A stretch of 14,612 bases of DNA from an uncultured Methylophilaceae bacterium (GTDB taxonomy: Bacteria; Pseudomonadota; Gammaproteobacteria; Burkholderiales; Methylophilaceae): assembly GCA_938084195.1 (NCBI GenBank), contig CALKDJ010000076.1, positions 1 through 14,612 on the forward strand, read 5' to 3'. A model generated the notes under the pieces. It was not told the DNA's origin. It ran no database searches and saw only the letters and a list, made by a program, of their open reading frames with translations. Below, one piece after another: positions 1-7,330 of the stretch. Position 1 is the stretch's first letter. Each line of letters opens with the position of its first letter. The translations under genes were made by a program, and so were the position numbers.

Positions 1-1012
1 TGAGGTCTGATGCGATCTTTCTTAAATGCGGAATGATTGTTTCTTCATATAAAGCAAGTCTTGCTTCTGCAACATTAGAATATGTTTGACTGTCAGGAAC
101 GCCTACTAACTGGCTAGGTACACCAAAGCATAGAGCAATATCTGTGGCACTCATATGTTTTAGGGTTGCGAAGTCCATATCCTTGGGACTCAGACCCATT
201 TCTTTCCAATCAAAGTCTCCCTCTAATAACATAGGTCTGCCTGCATTACCTGCACCACTGAATCTATTGTTTAGGTCTGTAAGTAGTTGTTGCCTTTGTG
301 ATTCTGTAAGGTTAACAGCGAAGCCTGCATCATCTTGTGGTTTGAAAACAACAGCACCACTTGGTCTTGCACCATTTTGTAAAAGATTGACATTGTGCTT
401 GCTAGCCATGTTGAATTGATCTACCTCAACTGCTGCTGCACTTAACGGACTAAGACCATAATAATCATCTAGTGGATGCCATAGTTTAATGTGTTTGAGT
501 TCGCTAAAGCCGTTCTCTTGATCTATAAGATATGTGTGAGCCACCCTACCATTGACCATGTATTCGTATTTCTCAGGTATAGGCTTACCACTGCCTTTGA
601 TGTTTATGCGATCAGGTCTTAATTGATGCAGTTCTTTTGGAGCACCCATGTCGCTACCAGTCTTGAGAATGTAAGCATTACCACTTAACAACACATATCC
701 AAATAAACTGCTAAAAAATTCACTGTAAGATTGCAATGGGTTAGGTCGCATAAGAAGATCAATCAAGGGATGTTCTTCTATGATTTGATCGCCTACTTTA
801 AGAACAAAAGGAACAGCACTTGCACCTTTACTTATCTCATTAACGCATCTATAAACAATAGCGTTCTTTAGGTAGCCTTCTTTTGCTAGGTCTTGGTATT
901 TGTAGGTTTTAGCTTCTTCGGTACCAACACCAAAATAACCCATCATGTTTGAATTTTTTTGTTCAACAGGTTTAGTGTTAAACAGTCTTTGAAAAAATGT
1001 TTGATCTGCCAT
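1..1012 (-). CDS. HK97-family phage portal protein, partial (C-terminus beyond the window)
   Basis: The minus strand is open without a stop from the ATG at 1012-1010 to the window edge, giving the first 337 residues. The product fits the HK97-type portal family (Phage_portal), which forms the dodecameric ring at one capsid vertex through which DNA is packaged and ejected. Visible family features are the N-terminal segment with NAIVYRCVNEIS near residue 50, HPLIDLLMRPNP near 81, the long region with GNAYILK near 111, LRPDRI near 131, the WHPLDDYYGLSPL block, and the later FGVPSQLVG stretch. Its ATG overlaps the terminase stop as TAATG, and a GGAG lies about nine bases upstream, so translation is probably coupled to the terminase. 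Terminase followed by portal is the usual packaging order. The family call is firm; the protein is incomplete only because the window ends. Confidence 0.9.
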   Translation of the reverse strand, partial: MADQTFFQRLFNTKPVEQKNSNMMGYFGVGTEEAKTYKYQDLAKEGYLKNAIVYRCVNEISKGASAVPFVLKVGDQIIEEHPLIDLLMRPNPLQSYSEFFSSLFGYVLLSGNAYILKTGSDMGAPKELHQLRPDRINIKGSGKPIPEKYEYMVNGRVAHTYLIDQENGFSELKHIKLWHPLDDYYGLSPLSAAAVEVDQFNMASKHNVNLLQNGARPSGAVVFKPQDDAGFAVNLTESQRQQLLTDLNNRFSGAGNAGRPMLLEGDFDWKEMGLSPKDMDFATLKHMSATDIALCFGVPSQLVGVPDSQTYSNVAEARLALYEETIIPHLRKIASDL

Positions 1013-2238
1013 TAGCTTATTCTCCAGTTTACATCACCTTTTGATCTGCTTAGTTCAGTTATACCCCAAACTAATGCATCTAATCTATCAGGACTTGGTC
1101 TTGTTTCCCCTATATAGCTACACATTTGTGATTCTAATTCAGGAAAATAACCTATATGATGAACTCGCCTTTGCTCATAAAGTGCAGCAATAGGTTCTGC
1201 TCTAATAAGCTTGCCTCTTGTCTCTCTTACAGACCTGTAAGGAATGTTTAAATCCATTCCCCTTAATAGTCTTTCCACCAAATCGCCACCATTATTTGTT
1301 TCTGCTACTATTCTATCTGCATCCCAGTCATAATAACAATTTATGGCTTTTTTTGCCCAAGCATCAGGCGAATATTTACCTGTTGCATCTTCAAGTACAT
1401 AATACTCATTATTGTGGTCTTTGCCAACTACCACAATGCCAGTCTCATCTGAGTCCTCGTTGTTTGTAACTGCGGGATCAATGGCTACAATTATCTGCTT
1501 TAATTCTTTTTCTGTATCTTCAGGTAGTCTGGCTTCATCTATAAGCGAACTTGTCCATAAGGCACCTTCAAGATTCTCTATTATTTCTGCATATAATTCT
1601 TGTCTACCTAAAGTTGTGCCTTCATATTTTTCTCTCAACATAGCTAATGCACTATCTGCTAAATTGGCTTCATTCTCAAAAGTGCTGCCTGTTGTTACGG
1701 CAACATCTTCTCTTGCAACCAAGTCTCTTATAATTTTAGTTGGTTTAGGCGTGGTTGTAATAATACATTGTGGGTTGTCGCCGAGCCTTAATCCAAACAT
1801 CAACTGATCAAAAGCTTCAGGGTATCTCCAAGCTGCCACTTCATCACACCATGCTCTATGAAACTGAGGTCCCCTTAACCTCTCAGGCTCTGATGCAGCA
1901 TAGCCTACTATTTTTGAGCCGTTGTGTAGTCTTATTTCACTCATGCTTGATGAATAACCTTTGATGTCTTTTGACTCAGATAAACATTCTTTTGGGATTA
2001 TATTAACCAAACCACTAGGACCACCGAAACAAACTCTCCGCAAATCCCCTGCCGTAGGAGCAACAACTGCACATATTGTATTAGGGTTTCTGAGTGCATA
2101 TAAAGCTATGTCTTGTGCACCTGTCCTAGTTTTTCCCCAGCCACGACCAGCTAATATAAGCCATATATAATGTGGCGTTTCTTTTGGTTGTAGCTGTTTG
2201 ACTCTAGCAGTTTCTAACCAATCAGTGCGTAACTCCAT
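1012..2238 (-). CDS. terL: Terminase large subunit (packaging ATPase-nuclease)
   Basis: This is the motor that translocates phage DNA into the prohead and cuts the concatemer. Numbered from the ATG at 2238, the ATPase domain has Walker A AGRGWGKT (30-37), Walker B with CDE (131-133) and coupling motif TTTPKP (161-166). The C-terminal RNase H-fold nuclease shows acidic residues D254 (VAIDPA), E313 (VAETNNGG) and D384/D387 (DRLDALVW). The 408-residue length suits the family. An in-frame ATG at 2325 would add 29 residues but would overlap the small subunit gene by about 100 bases. The protein starting MELRTDWLETA matches the usual terminase N-terminus, so 2238 is preferred, leaving a 17-base overlap. 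The stop overlaps the portal ATG. Confidence 0.95.
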   Translation of the reverse strand: MELRTDWLETARVKQLQPKETPHYIWLILAGRGWGKTRTGAQDIALYALRNPNTICAVVAPTAGDLRRVCFGGPSGLVNIIPKECLSESKDIKGYSSSMSEIRLHNGSKIVGYAASEPERLRGPQFHRAWCDEVAAWRYPEAFDQLMFGLRLGDNPQCIITTTPKPTKIIRDLVAREDVAVTTGSTFENEANLADSALAMLREKYEGTTLGRQELYAEIIENLEGALWTSSLIDEARLPEDTEKELKQIIVAIDPAVTNNEDSDETGIVVVGKDHNNEYYVLEDATGKYSPDAWAKKAINCYYDWDADRIVAETNNGGDLVERLLRGMDLNIPYRSVRETRGKLIRAEPIAALYEQRRVHHIGYFPELESQMCSYIGETRPSPDRLDALVWGITELSRSKGDVNWRIS

Positions 2239-2785
2239 TGCCTTGGCTTCTGCGTTGTTCTTCAACTGAGTCAAGGAGTTCCATAGCTCTTCTGAAGGCG
2301 TCTGTGTTTTCTGTGAATTTAGCATCTATATTGTGTGTAGCTTCTCCTAAAGCAAGTTTAGTTATCCTTTGTGCAATTGATACTGCGTTTGCCAATGATG
2401 TAATATCGTTTGCCTTTAATGATTTTTTTCCATTCTGCATAGCGACACTGTTTTCTTGTATCATTATTCCTACTGTAGTGAATAAACCTTTCGCTAATGA
2501 AATAGTGGTGTTATCAATTTTTATTGATTCAGATGATAGTTTTTTTATTCTTTCATCATCTAGCTTTCTTTGGAACTCAGCTCTAAATTGATCTTTTTGC
2601 ACTTTCCACTTCTCATCCCTTGCAGTTCTGTAGAGTGTAGATTGTGCCACTTTATATTTTGCAATTAAATCATCAAGTGTTGGGAATAATTTATCGTAAC
2701 CTTCACCAGTGCCTTGCACAAAATCATTCCTGATCTTCGCTTTGATAGTCTCCGTAAGTTTATTCTTAGATGTTTTTTTGTTCAT
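2222..2785 (-). CDS. terS: Probable terminase small subunit
   Basis: The gene lies directly upstream of the large terminase gene, overlaps its start, and encodes 187 residues. Small terminase subunits bind the packaging site in phage DNA and hand it to the large subunit. Residues 37-62 look like a helix-turn-helix with the pattern LDDLIAKYKVAQSTLYRTAR followed by DEKW, common in phage small terminases. A basic, probably helical region follows, compatible with an oligomerization domain. The ATG at 2785 is chosen; the frame stays open to a TTG at 2848, but that extension lies in the AT-rich divergent control region and has no clear ribosome site. The assignment relies mainly on position and the HTH, because small subunits are poorly conserved. 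Confidence 0.75.
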   Translation of the reverse strand: MNKKTSKNKLTETIKAKIRNDFVQGTGEGYDKLFPTLDDLIAKYKVAQSTLYRTARDEKWKVQKDQFRAEFQRKLDDERIKKLSSESIKIDNTTISLAKGLFTTVGIMIQENSVAMQNGKKSLKANDITSLANAVSIAQRITKLALGEATHNIDAKFTENTDAFRRAMELLDSVEEQRRSQGNGVTH

Positions 2786-2865
2786 AATTTCTTGAATATT
2801 ACCAGTATAGTATTCCAAAAACGCTTTTAAAACAAAGAAATTGATCAATATTAGTATAAATATTC

Positions 2866-2937
2866 CATTAAGGGGTTTACATTATTAGAAAAATGATGAT
2901 AATGAATATATTAATTGATAATTTAGAGGTAAATAAA
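2866..2937 (+). promoter_or_regulatory. Promoter and leader of the replication operon (copy 1 of a repeated element)
   Basis: A -35-like TTTACA (2876-2881) and a -10-like GATAAT (2898-2903) are separated by 16 bases. Upstream is the box TATTCC (2861-2866) followed by AAGGGG. The leader carries ATATTAATTGATAA at 2908-2921, then the ribosome site AGAGGT (2925-2930). The same arrangement recurs at 12434-12497, which is the main reason for treating it as a real promoter. A variant upstream box occurs at 9933. Confidence 0.7.
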
Positions 2938-3153
2938 ATGACAAACTTAAACTACAATCAAGCTATAACCAAGTTCAATACTAGGGTTAAATCACAAATA
3001 CCACAATACGATAAAGTTGCATCTGAAGAAAATAGTTCAGAGCGTATGGGTGGTTGGTTGATACGCGACATCAATAACATGATCATCGGTTTCGTTGATA
3101 ATCGTGGTGGTGTACAAGTTCATGATTATATTGATGCATCTAAAGCATCGTAA
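2938..3153 (+). CDS. Small hypothetical protein, first gene of the replication operon
   Basis: A 71-residue protein of unknown function. It starts at the ATG at 2938, preceded by AGAGGT with seven bases spacing. An upstream in-frame ATG at 2893 is rejected because it lies within the predicted promoter, before the expected transcript start. The N-terminal part is polar; residues 36-65 contain a compact segment, RMGGWLIRDINNMIIGFVDN, with alternating hydrophobic residues that may form beta strands. No signal peptide, membrane segment or catalytic motif is visible. It is the first gene of a co-directional run leading to the replication initiator and primase-helicase, so it is probably expressed early. 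I do not recognise the family. Confidence 0.65.
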   Translation: MTNLNYNQAITKFNTRVKSQIPQYDKVASEENSSERMGGWLIRDINNMIIGFVDNRGGVQVHDYIDASKAS

Positions 3154-3167
3154 CAAAGGAGCAAATA

Positions 3168-3545
3168 ATGAATAAAGAATTAATAAATAAAACAGTTGAA
3201 ACTGAATTAAACAGATTCGGTATGCGTAAATACACTCAAGGTACATTTTTAATAAGTTATTTTATGTATGGTGGTACAGAGGTAGATGGTCACTTTATAG
3301 AGGGTAATGGTTGGGATCTTTATCCAAGGTTTGCCGATGGTATGAGGACTTACGACTATACACATTCAAAAGAGTGTTTGGATATCGCTAAAAAATATGG
3401 ACATACACATTATCAGCTAGTGAAAAAAATGTACTTAGATGCTGCAGATGGTAGTGGTTGGATGGATATGAACAAAATAGTCAAAGGTAAATTCGTTGAT
3501 ACTTTCGGTGTCAAGGTTGATTACAAATCTTTGCAAGCTAACTAA
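3168..3545 (+). CDS. Hypothetical protein, replication operon
   Basis: A 125-residue soluble protein of unknown function. The ATG at 3168 has an excellent ribosome site, AAAGGAG, at 3155-3161. The sequence is rich in aromatic residues and glycine (for example FMYGGTEVDGHFIEGNGWD near residue 32, and DGSGWMD near 94) and lacks membrane segments or cysteine clusters. It sits 14 bases after the preceding small gene and eight bases before the replication initiator, so the three genes are probably on one transcript. No family was recognised; a role in replication or host takeover is suggested only by location. Confidence 0.7.
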   Translation: MNKELINKTVETELNRFGMRKYTQGTFLISYFMYGGTEVDGHFIEGNGWDLYPRFADGMRTYDYTHSKECLDIAKKYGHTHYQLVKKMYLDAADGSGWMDMNKIVKGKFVDTFGVKVDYKSLQAN

Positions 3546-3553
3546 AGCATCTC

Positions 3554-4180
3554 ATGTCAATAGAATGTTTAAATCAAGCTCTAAAGGTAAAAGGTCTTAC
3601 GCCTACGAAAAAATTCATATTAGTCATATTAGGTAATTATGCTGATGAGAAGGGTACTTGTTATCCTTCTTATCGCCACATCGCTGATATCGTTGGTCTT
3701 AAAGATACCAAGGGAGTGCAAAGAGCTATCAAAGAGTTTGAGCAAAAAGGTTACTTAACCATTCAGCACAGGGTGAATGATAAAGGTGCATATACTTCTA
3801 ACAGATACCACCTTTCACTAGCTGTAGGCTCTGAAACCCCTAGGGGTGATGAAACCCTGAGGGAGGGGGTTCAAGAACCCTTTAATACTAAAGATGATAC
3901 AAAAACTTTAACTATTAATGAAGAAGTTTTAGCTTTTAACGAATTTTGGGAAATATATCCTCGGAAAATTGGAAAGTTCCAAGCTAAGAAGTCTTTTTTG
4001 AAATATGATGAAAAACATTACGGGAAAATAATATATGCAACGAAAGTGTTTGCGATAGAAAATATGAATACTGAGGAAAAATTCATACCACACCCAACAA
4101 CTTACTTAAATCAACAAAGGTATCTAGATTATGTTGATAAGCCTTTAAAAAATAAAACTTTAAACAACCTCGCAGGATAA
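3554..4180 (+). CDS. Phage replication initiator (winged helix N-terminus, lambda O/DnaT-like layout)
   Basis: The 208-residue protein has two regions. Residues 15-86 form a winged helix of the HTH_36 type (LTPTKKFILVILGNYAD, then CYPSYRHIADIVGL, then VQRAIKEFEQKGYL). Residues 128-193 show the FNEFWEIYPRK ... KFIPHPTTYLNQQRY pattern found at the C-terminus of many phage replication proteins that recruit the helicase. A variable linker (about 92-125) separates them. By analogy with lambda O, the N-terminus would bind the origin and the C-terminus would load the replicative helicase. The primase-helicase gene follows after three bases. The linker DNA carries a GC-rich repeat cluster proposed here as the origin. 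No strong ribosome site precedes the ATG at 3554, so translation may be coupled to the upstream gene. Confidence 0.8.
   Translation: MSIECLNQALKVKGLTPTKKFILVILGNYADEKGTCYPSYRHIADIVGLKDTKGVQRAIKEFEQKGYLTIQHRVNDKGAYTSNRYHLSLAVGSETPRGDETLREGVQEPFNTKDDTKTLTINEEVLAFNEFWEIYPRKIGKFQAKKSFLKYDEKHYGKIIYATKVFAIENMNTEEKFIPHPTTYLNQQRYLDYVDKPLKNKTLNNLAG
3831..3960 (+). other. Candidate replication origin inside the initiator gene
   Basis: The linker-coding part of the initiator gene contains a cluster of GC-rich repeats unlike the surrounding AT-rich DNA. There is a perfect 12-base palindrome ACCCCTAGGGGT (3836-3847), a repeated TGAAACCC (3832-3839 and 3850-3857, 18 bases apart), and a further GGGGGTTCAAGAACCC inverted repeat (3865-3880). 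An AT-rich stretch follows to about 3960. Lambda has the same arrangement: iterons inside gene O between the two domain-coding parts, next to an AT-rich unwinding region. This is an inference from layout; a regulatory hairpin in the mRNA is the main alternative. Confidence 0.45.
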
Positions 4181-4183
4181 ATT

Positions 4184-5890
4184 ATGGATATCAGCAAAAC
4201 TCTTTCAGAAAACAGAATTGACCTTAAACACCAACAAGAAGGGAATCAAAAAGTTAAATGTCCACAATGTCAACCACCCCACAATCCTAGAGACACGCCA
4301 CTCTCAGTAACTATAAATTCAGATGGTGTTGTTTGGAATTGTCATCATTGTGAATGGAAAGGTGGTAAGAAAACAGGCGGACTGCACACACCATATAAAA
4401 AGAAGGAATACATAAAACCTAAAGAGCCTGTAGTTAGCAGTGATCAGTTTATGCTCAATTACTTTAAGAAAAGGGGTATCAGTGAACATGTCATCAAGGA
4501 ATTTAAAATATTTAATGAAAACAATTGGATAGGTTTTCAGTATTTTGATGAAAATGGTTCTTTGGCTAATATCAAGTACAGAACAACGGAAAAACAATTT
4601 AGACAAACACCAAACACTAAATCCACCCTGTATAACTTTGATAGGATATGTAACTCAGATACTGTAATTTTCACTGAGGGTGAAATGGATGTCCTTTCAT
4701 TGGCTGAGTGTGGTATTAATTATGGAACAACCCTACCTAATGGTGCACCAAAAGAATACAAAGGTGATAAAAATGATGCAAGGTATAAAGCACTTGAAAA
4801 TTGTAAGTTAGTTGCGAAGAAAATAGTTTTGTTCACTGATAACGATACAAGTGGCAAAGCTTTGCACAAAGAATTGCTACATAGGTTTGGTAAAGACATA
4901 TGTTGGTATGTGCAAATTCCTGATAATTGTAAAGATGCAAATGATGTTTTGGTTAAACATGGTGCTATGAAACTTAGAGAGATCATAGAGGGTGCTGAAC
5001 CATATCCTATAGAAGGCTTACACACTGCTAGAGACTATTATGATCAGATTAATGACTTATATGAAGGTAACTACGAAAAACCCACTGAGATTGGCTTAGA
5101 AGGTCTAGACGATATATATAAGCCAATGACTGGAACATTCTGCGTGATAACTGGAATACCGAATCATGGTAAGTCTGCTTTCCTTGATCAATGTCTAATA
5201 AAGTTGGCTGAGAATCAAAATTGGTCATTTGCTTTATTTTCTCCTGAGCACTCAACATCAATGCACATAAGAAGATTATTACAAATGTACACTGGAAAAT
5301 CTTTTGATGAAGGGTTCAGTAATAGAATGACAAAAACTGAAATGGTTGCTGCCTTAGAATTTATACACAAACATTTTTATTTCATTGAAACTAAAGATGC
5401 TATACCTTCAATAGATTTGATACTTAACATAGGCAAGAGTGCCATTTACAAACATGGTATTAAAGGTTTGGTTATTGACCCATTCAATGAAGTGTCAGCC
5501 ATAAGGAGTGGAAACCAAAGGGAAGATGAACACATAAGAGATTTTATTTCTTTGTGCAAAAGATTCACAAGAATATATGAAATATGTTGTTGGGTAATTG
5601 CACATCCGACTAAACTTCCCAAAAGTCAAGATGGTTCTTATACACCACCTACTGCATATGACATCAGTGGTGCTGCACATTGGCACAATCAAGCTGATGC
5701 AGTTTTGACAGTACATAGAGATTTTGATAATAACAGCACGAGTGTTATAACTAGAAAAATAAGAGAGCAAGGCTTATATGGTAAAATCGGCGAAGCTAAA
5801 TTTACTTATGACTTGAACAAACATATATTCAAAAAATACGAAAATGAAGAAGATGACTGGGATGATTATGTTGGCAGGTTTGGAGGTTAA
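4184..5890 (+). CDS. Primase-helicase, T7 gp4-like
   Basis: A 568-residue bifunctional replication enzyme that would unwind the fork and lay RNA primers. The N-terminus has a zinc ribbon with C26/C29 (CPQC) and C53/C56 (CHHC). The TOPRIM primase domain has EGEMD (165-169) and DND (219-221). The C-terminal RecA-like DnaB-family helicase domain has Walker A TGIPNHGKS (323-331), Walker B LVIDPFN (429-435), a glutamine/histidine-type motif around IAHPTK (472-477), and GAAHWHNQAD followed by RKIREQG, the likely arginine-finger region. Length and domain order match T7 gp4. It follows the initiator gene after three bases and ends tail-to-tail with the modification operon, the two stop codons overlapping. 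Confidence 0.93.
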   Translation: MDISKTLSENRIDLKHQQEGNQKVKCPQCQPPHNPRDTPLSVTINSDGVVWNCHHCEWKGGKKTGGLHTPYKKKEYIKPKEPVVSSDQFMLNYFKKRGISEHVIKEFKIFNENNWIGFQYFDENGSLANIKYRTTEKQFRQTPNTKSTLYNFDRICNSDTVIFTEGEMDVLSLAECGINYGTTLPNGAPKEYKGDKNDARYKALENCKLVAKKIVLFTDNDTSGKALHKELLHRFGKDICWYVQIPDNCKDANDVLVKHGAMKLREIIEGAEPYPIEGLHTARDYYDQINDLYEGNYEKPTEIGLEGLDDIYKPMTGTFCVITGIPNHGKSAFLDQCLIKLAENQNWSFALFSPEHSTSMHIRRLLQMYTGKSFDEGFSNRMTKTEMVAALEFIHKHFYFIETKDAIPSIDLILNIGKSAIYKHGIKGLVIDPFNEVSAIRSGNQREDEHIRDFISLCKRFTRIYEICCWVIAHPTKLPKSQDGSYTPPTAYDISGAAHWHNQADAVLTVHRDFDNNSTSVITRKIREQGLYGKIGEAKFTYDLNKHIFKKYENEEDDWDDYVGRFGG

Positions 5891-6336
5891 TCTTTAATTG
5901 TTTTCTTAGCTACTCTATCTCTTAATTCTGTTGATGAAAATGAATGTTCTCTTTTATTAAAATATACTTTTACGCTTTCAATATCACACCCAGTAAAATT
6001 CGTTCCTTTATATTCTTCACCCACGAATCTTATATCAGGCTTTACAAGTAAGAGCATATCAACTATGTCTTGCTCAGTTGAGAAGGGTATAACACAATCT
6101 ACATACTCTACAGCTTGTAACTGCACCCATCTTTCAAATATGCCTTGTATTGGTTTATTTTTTTTATCAGGTCTATCTAATGTTGGGTCATTCAAAAGAC
6201 CAACTACTAAATAATCACAATTCGCTTTTGCTTCTGCTAACATTGATACATGTCCTGCATGTAAAATATCAAATGTGCTACATGTATATCCTACAATTTT
6301 TTTTAATTTTTTATTTTTTTCAATCTCAGATAACAT
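5887..6336 (-). CDS. HxGH nucleotidyltransferase, glycerol-3-phosphate/choline-phosphate cytidylyltransferase-like
   Basis: This approximately 149-residue enzyme belongs to the nucleotidyltransferase superfamily that includes TagD (CDP-glycerol), choline- and ethanolamine-phosphate cytidylyltransferases and the adenylyltransferase half of HldE (ADP-heptose). Numbering from the GTG at 6339, it has GYTCSTFDILHAGH (17-30) with the HxGH signature at 27-30, ERWVQLQAVEYVDCVIPF (69-86), and a C-terminal R130 followed by SSTELR, matching the family's R...STT motif. It would join a phosphorylated sugar or alcohol to CMP (or AMP). The ATG at 6336, with GAAGG upstream, is preferred over the GTG. It is the last gene of the modification operon and overlaps the kinase gene, suggesting that it activates that enzyme's product. 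The exact nucleotide and substrate cannot be read from sequence. Confidence 0.8.
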   Translation of the reverse strand: MLSEIEKNKKLKKIVGYTCSTFDILHAGHVSMLAEAKANCDYLVVGLLNDPTLDRPDKKNKPIQGIFERWVQLQAVEYVDCVIPFSTEQDIVDMLLLVKPDIRFVGEEYKGTNFTGCDIESVKVYFNKREHSFSSTELRDRVAKKTIKD

Positions 6337-7330
6337 CACATAAACCTTCTATTTTTTGCAAACATAATTTTTTATCATCTGTATATTTATAAAAACGAAT
6401 CCAATGTGTTAACTCCAAAGATTTCATAGGTATATTTTTATATCTCGCCCTCATGTAATCATTGCCCTCAATCCTTCCAAACATGATATTGAACCTTTCA
6501 CATGACATTGATAGTTTACTGATATCTAAGAGCCAACTCGTATAATCATTTTTGTTATATATCGGGTCAATGTTGTAAATTTTTTTATCTGATGTTATGT
6601 AGTTATCAATTGATGCGTCTCCATGACAAAATGATTTGTTTTCATTCATATAATCAATATCAGGTAAAAATTCTATAAGACTGCGTGATAAGTTCGCATT
6701 GTCAATGTGTTCAATCAGTCTATCTATATAAACATCAAAATTATTTTCGTTTAATTTAATGTTTTTATAAGTTTCAATTTGATCACATATTTTTGATATG
6801 TTGTTGTCATTAAGTTTTTCAATGTAATCCATTGTTATAGTACCACCAACTAGCTTATGAACTTTCGGTACAGGCAAATTTAATGCTTCTGCTTTTTTAT
6901 ACCAATCAATCACATCAATCGCGTTGCTTTGCGTTTTGTATACTAAATCGTTTTGTCGCAATACATATGATCCACTCATGCCATATAATCTTTCTACTTT
7001 TAAATCTGCAAATTCTTGTGGTTTTAATGCTTTGTCGTCAACATAGTATGCTCCTAAGATTTTATTGAATGATAATTGATCGTATTTGACTTTATGTTTT
7101 TCTAACCATGACTCTATTTGTTTTCTATATTTATCATCTGCTTTTTTGTAATCACCACCACAGCTTAGTTGACCCCTCGCTGTCAAAATTATAATTTCCC
7201 AACCATTTTCATGGAGTTCATTTATTTTTTCTATGACAGGTGTGACTGGTTTTGAATTATCCCAATCTCTGTTCAGAGTAACAGAGATGGTGTCGTCTAA
7301 ATCACATACTATTCTTTTTTCGTGATTCAT
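6326..7330 (-). CDS. Fusion of HAD phosphatase and APH-fold kinase
   Basis: The 334-residue protein joins two enzymes. Residues 1-110 are a HAD phosphatase resembling the EcbF/BcbF capsule-biosynthesis type: DLDDT (10-14, nucleophile D10), ILTARG (48-53), K90 and YYVDDKA (95-101). Residues 115-334 are a kinase of the aminoglycoside phosphotransferase/choline kinase fold: a glycine loop GMSGSY (117-122), likely K132, a hinge with TMDYIE (166-171), the catalytic loop CHGDASIDN (235-243, base D238) and metal-binding D255 in YNIDP. Kinase plus phosphatase plus the next gene's nucleotidyltransferase is the standard logic for making an activated sugar or phospho-alcohol. The gene overlaps both neighbours (29 and about 11 bases) and has GGAAG before its ATG. 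Both catalytic sets look intact; substrates are unknown. Confidence 0.8.
   Translation of the reverse strand: MNHEKRIVCDLDDTISVTLNRDWDNSKPVTPVIEKINELHENGWEIIILTARGQLSCGGDYKKADDKYRKQIESWLEKHKVKYDQLSFNKILGAYYVDDKALKPQEFADLKVERLYGMSGSYVLRQNDLVYKTQSNAIDVIDWYKKAEALNLPVPKVHKLVGGTITMDYIEKLNDNNISKICDQIETYKNIKLNENNFDVYIDRLIEHIDNANLSRSLIEFLPDIDYMNENKSFCHGDASIDNYITSDKKIYNIDPIYNKNDYTSWLLDISKLSMSCERFNIMFGRIEGNDYMRARYKNIPMKSLELTHWIRFYKYTDDKKLCLQKIEGLCDVI

Noticed and set aside
144..1964. Several plus-strand open frames opposite the portal and terminase genes
   Set aside because: They lack ribosome sites and family motifs and lie opposite genes with complete catalytic motif sets.
2239..2325. N-terminal extension of the large terminase from the ATG at 2325
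   Set aside because: It would overlap the small terminase gene by about 100 bases, and the added residues do not resemble terminase; not fully excluded.
2786..2848. N-terminal extension of the small terminase from a TTG at 2848
   Set aside because: It uses a rare start without a clear ribosome site and covers the AT-rich divergent control region; the ATG at 2785 gives a normal-looking protein.
2893..2937. Earlier ATG for the first replication-operon gene
   Set aside because: It lies between the predicted -35 and -10, and the ATG at 2938 has a well-spaced AGAGGT.
6297..6320. Long T-runs at the start of the nucleotidyltransferase gene as a programmed slippage site
   Set aside because: They encode lysine-rich residues in an intact frame in an AT-rich genome; both overlapping proteins are complete without frameshifting.
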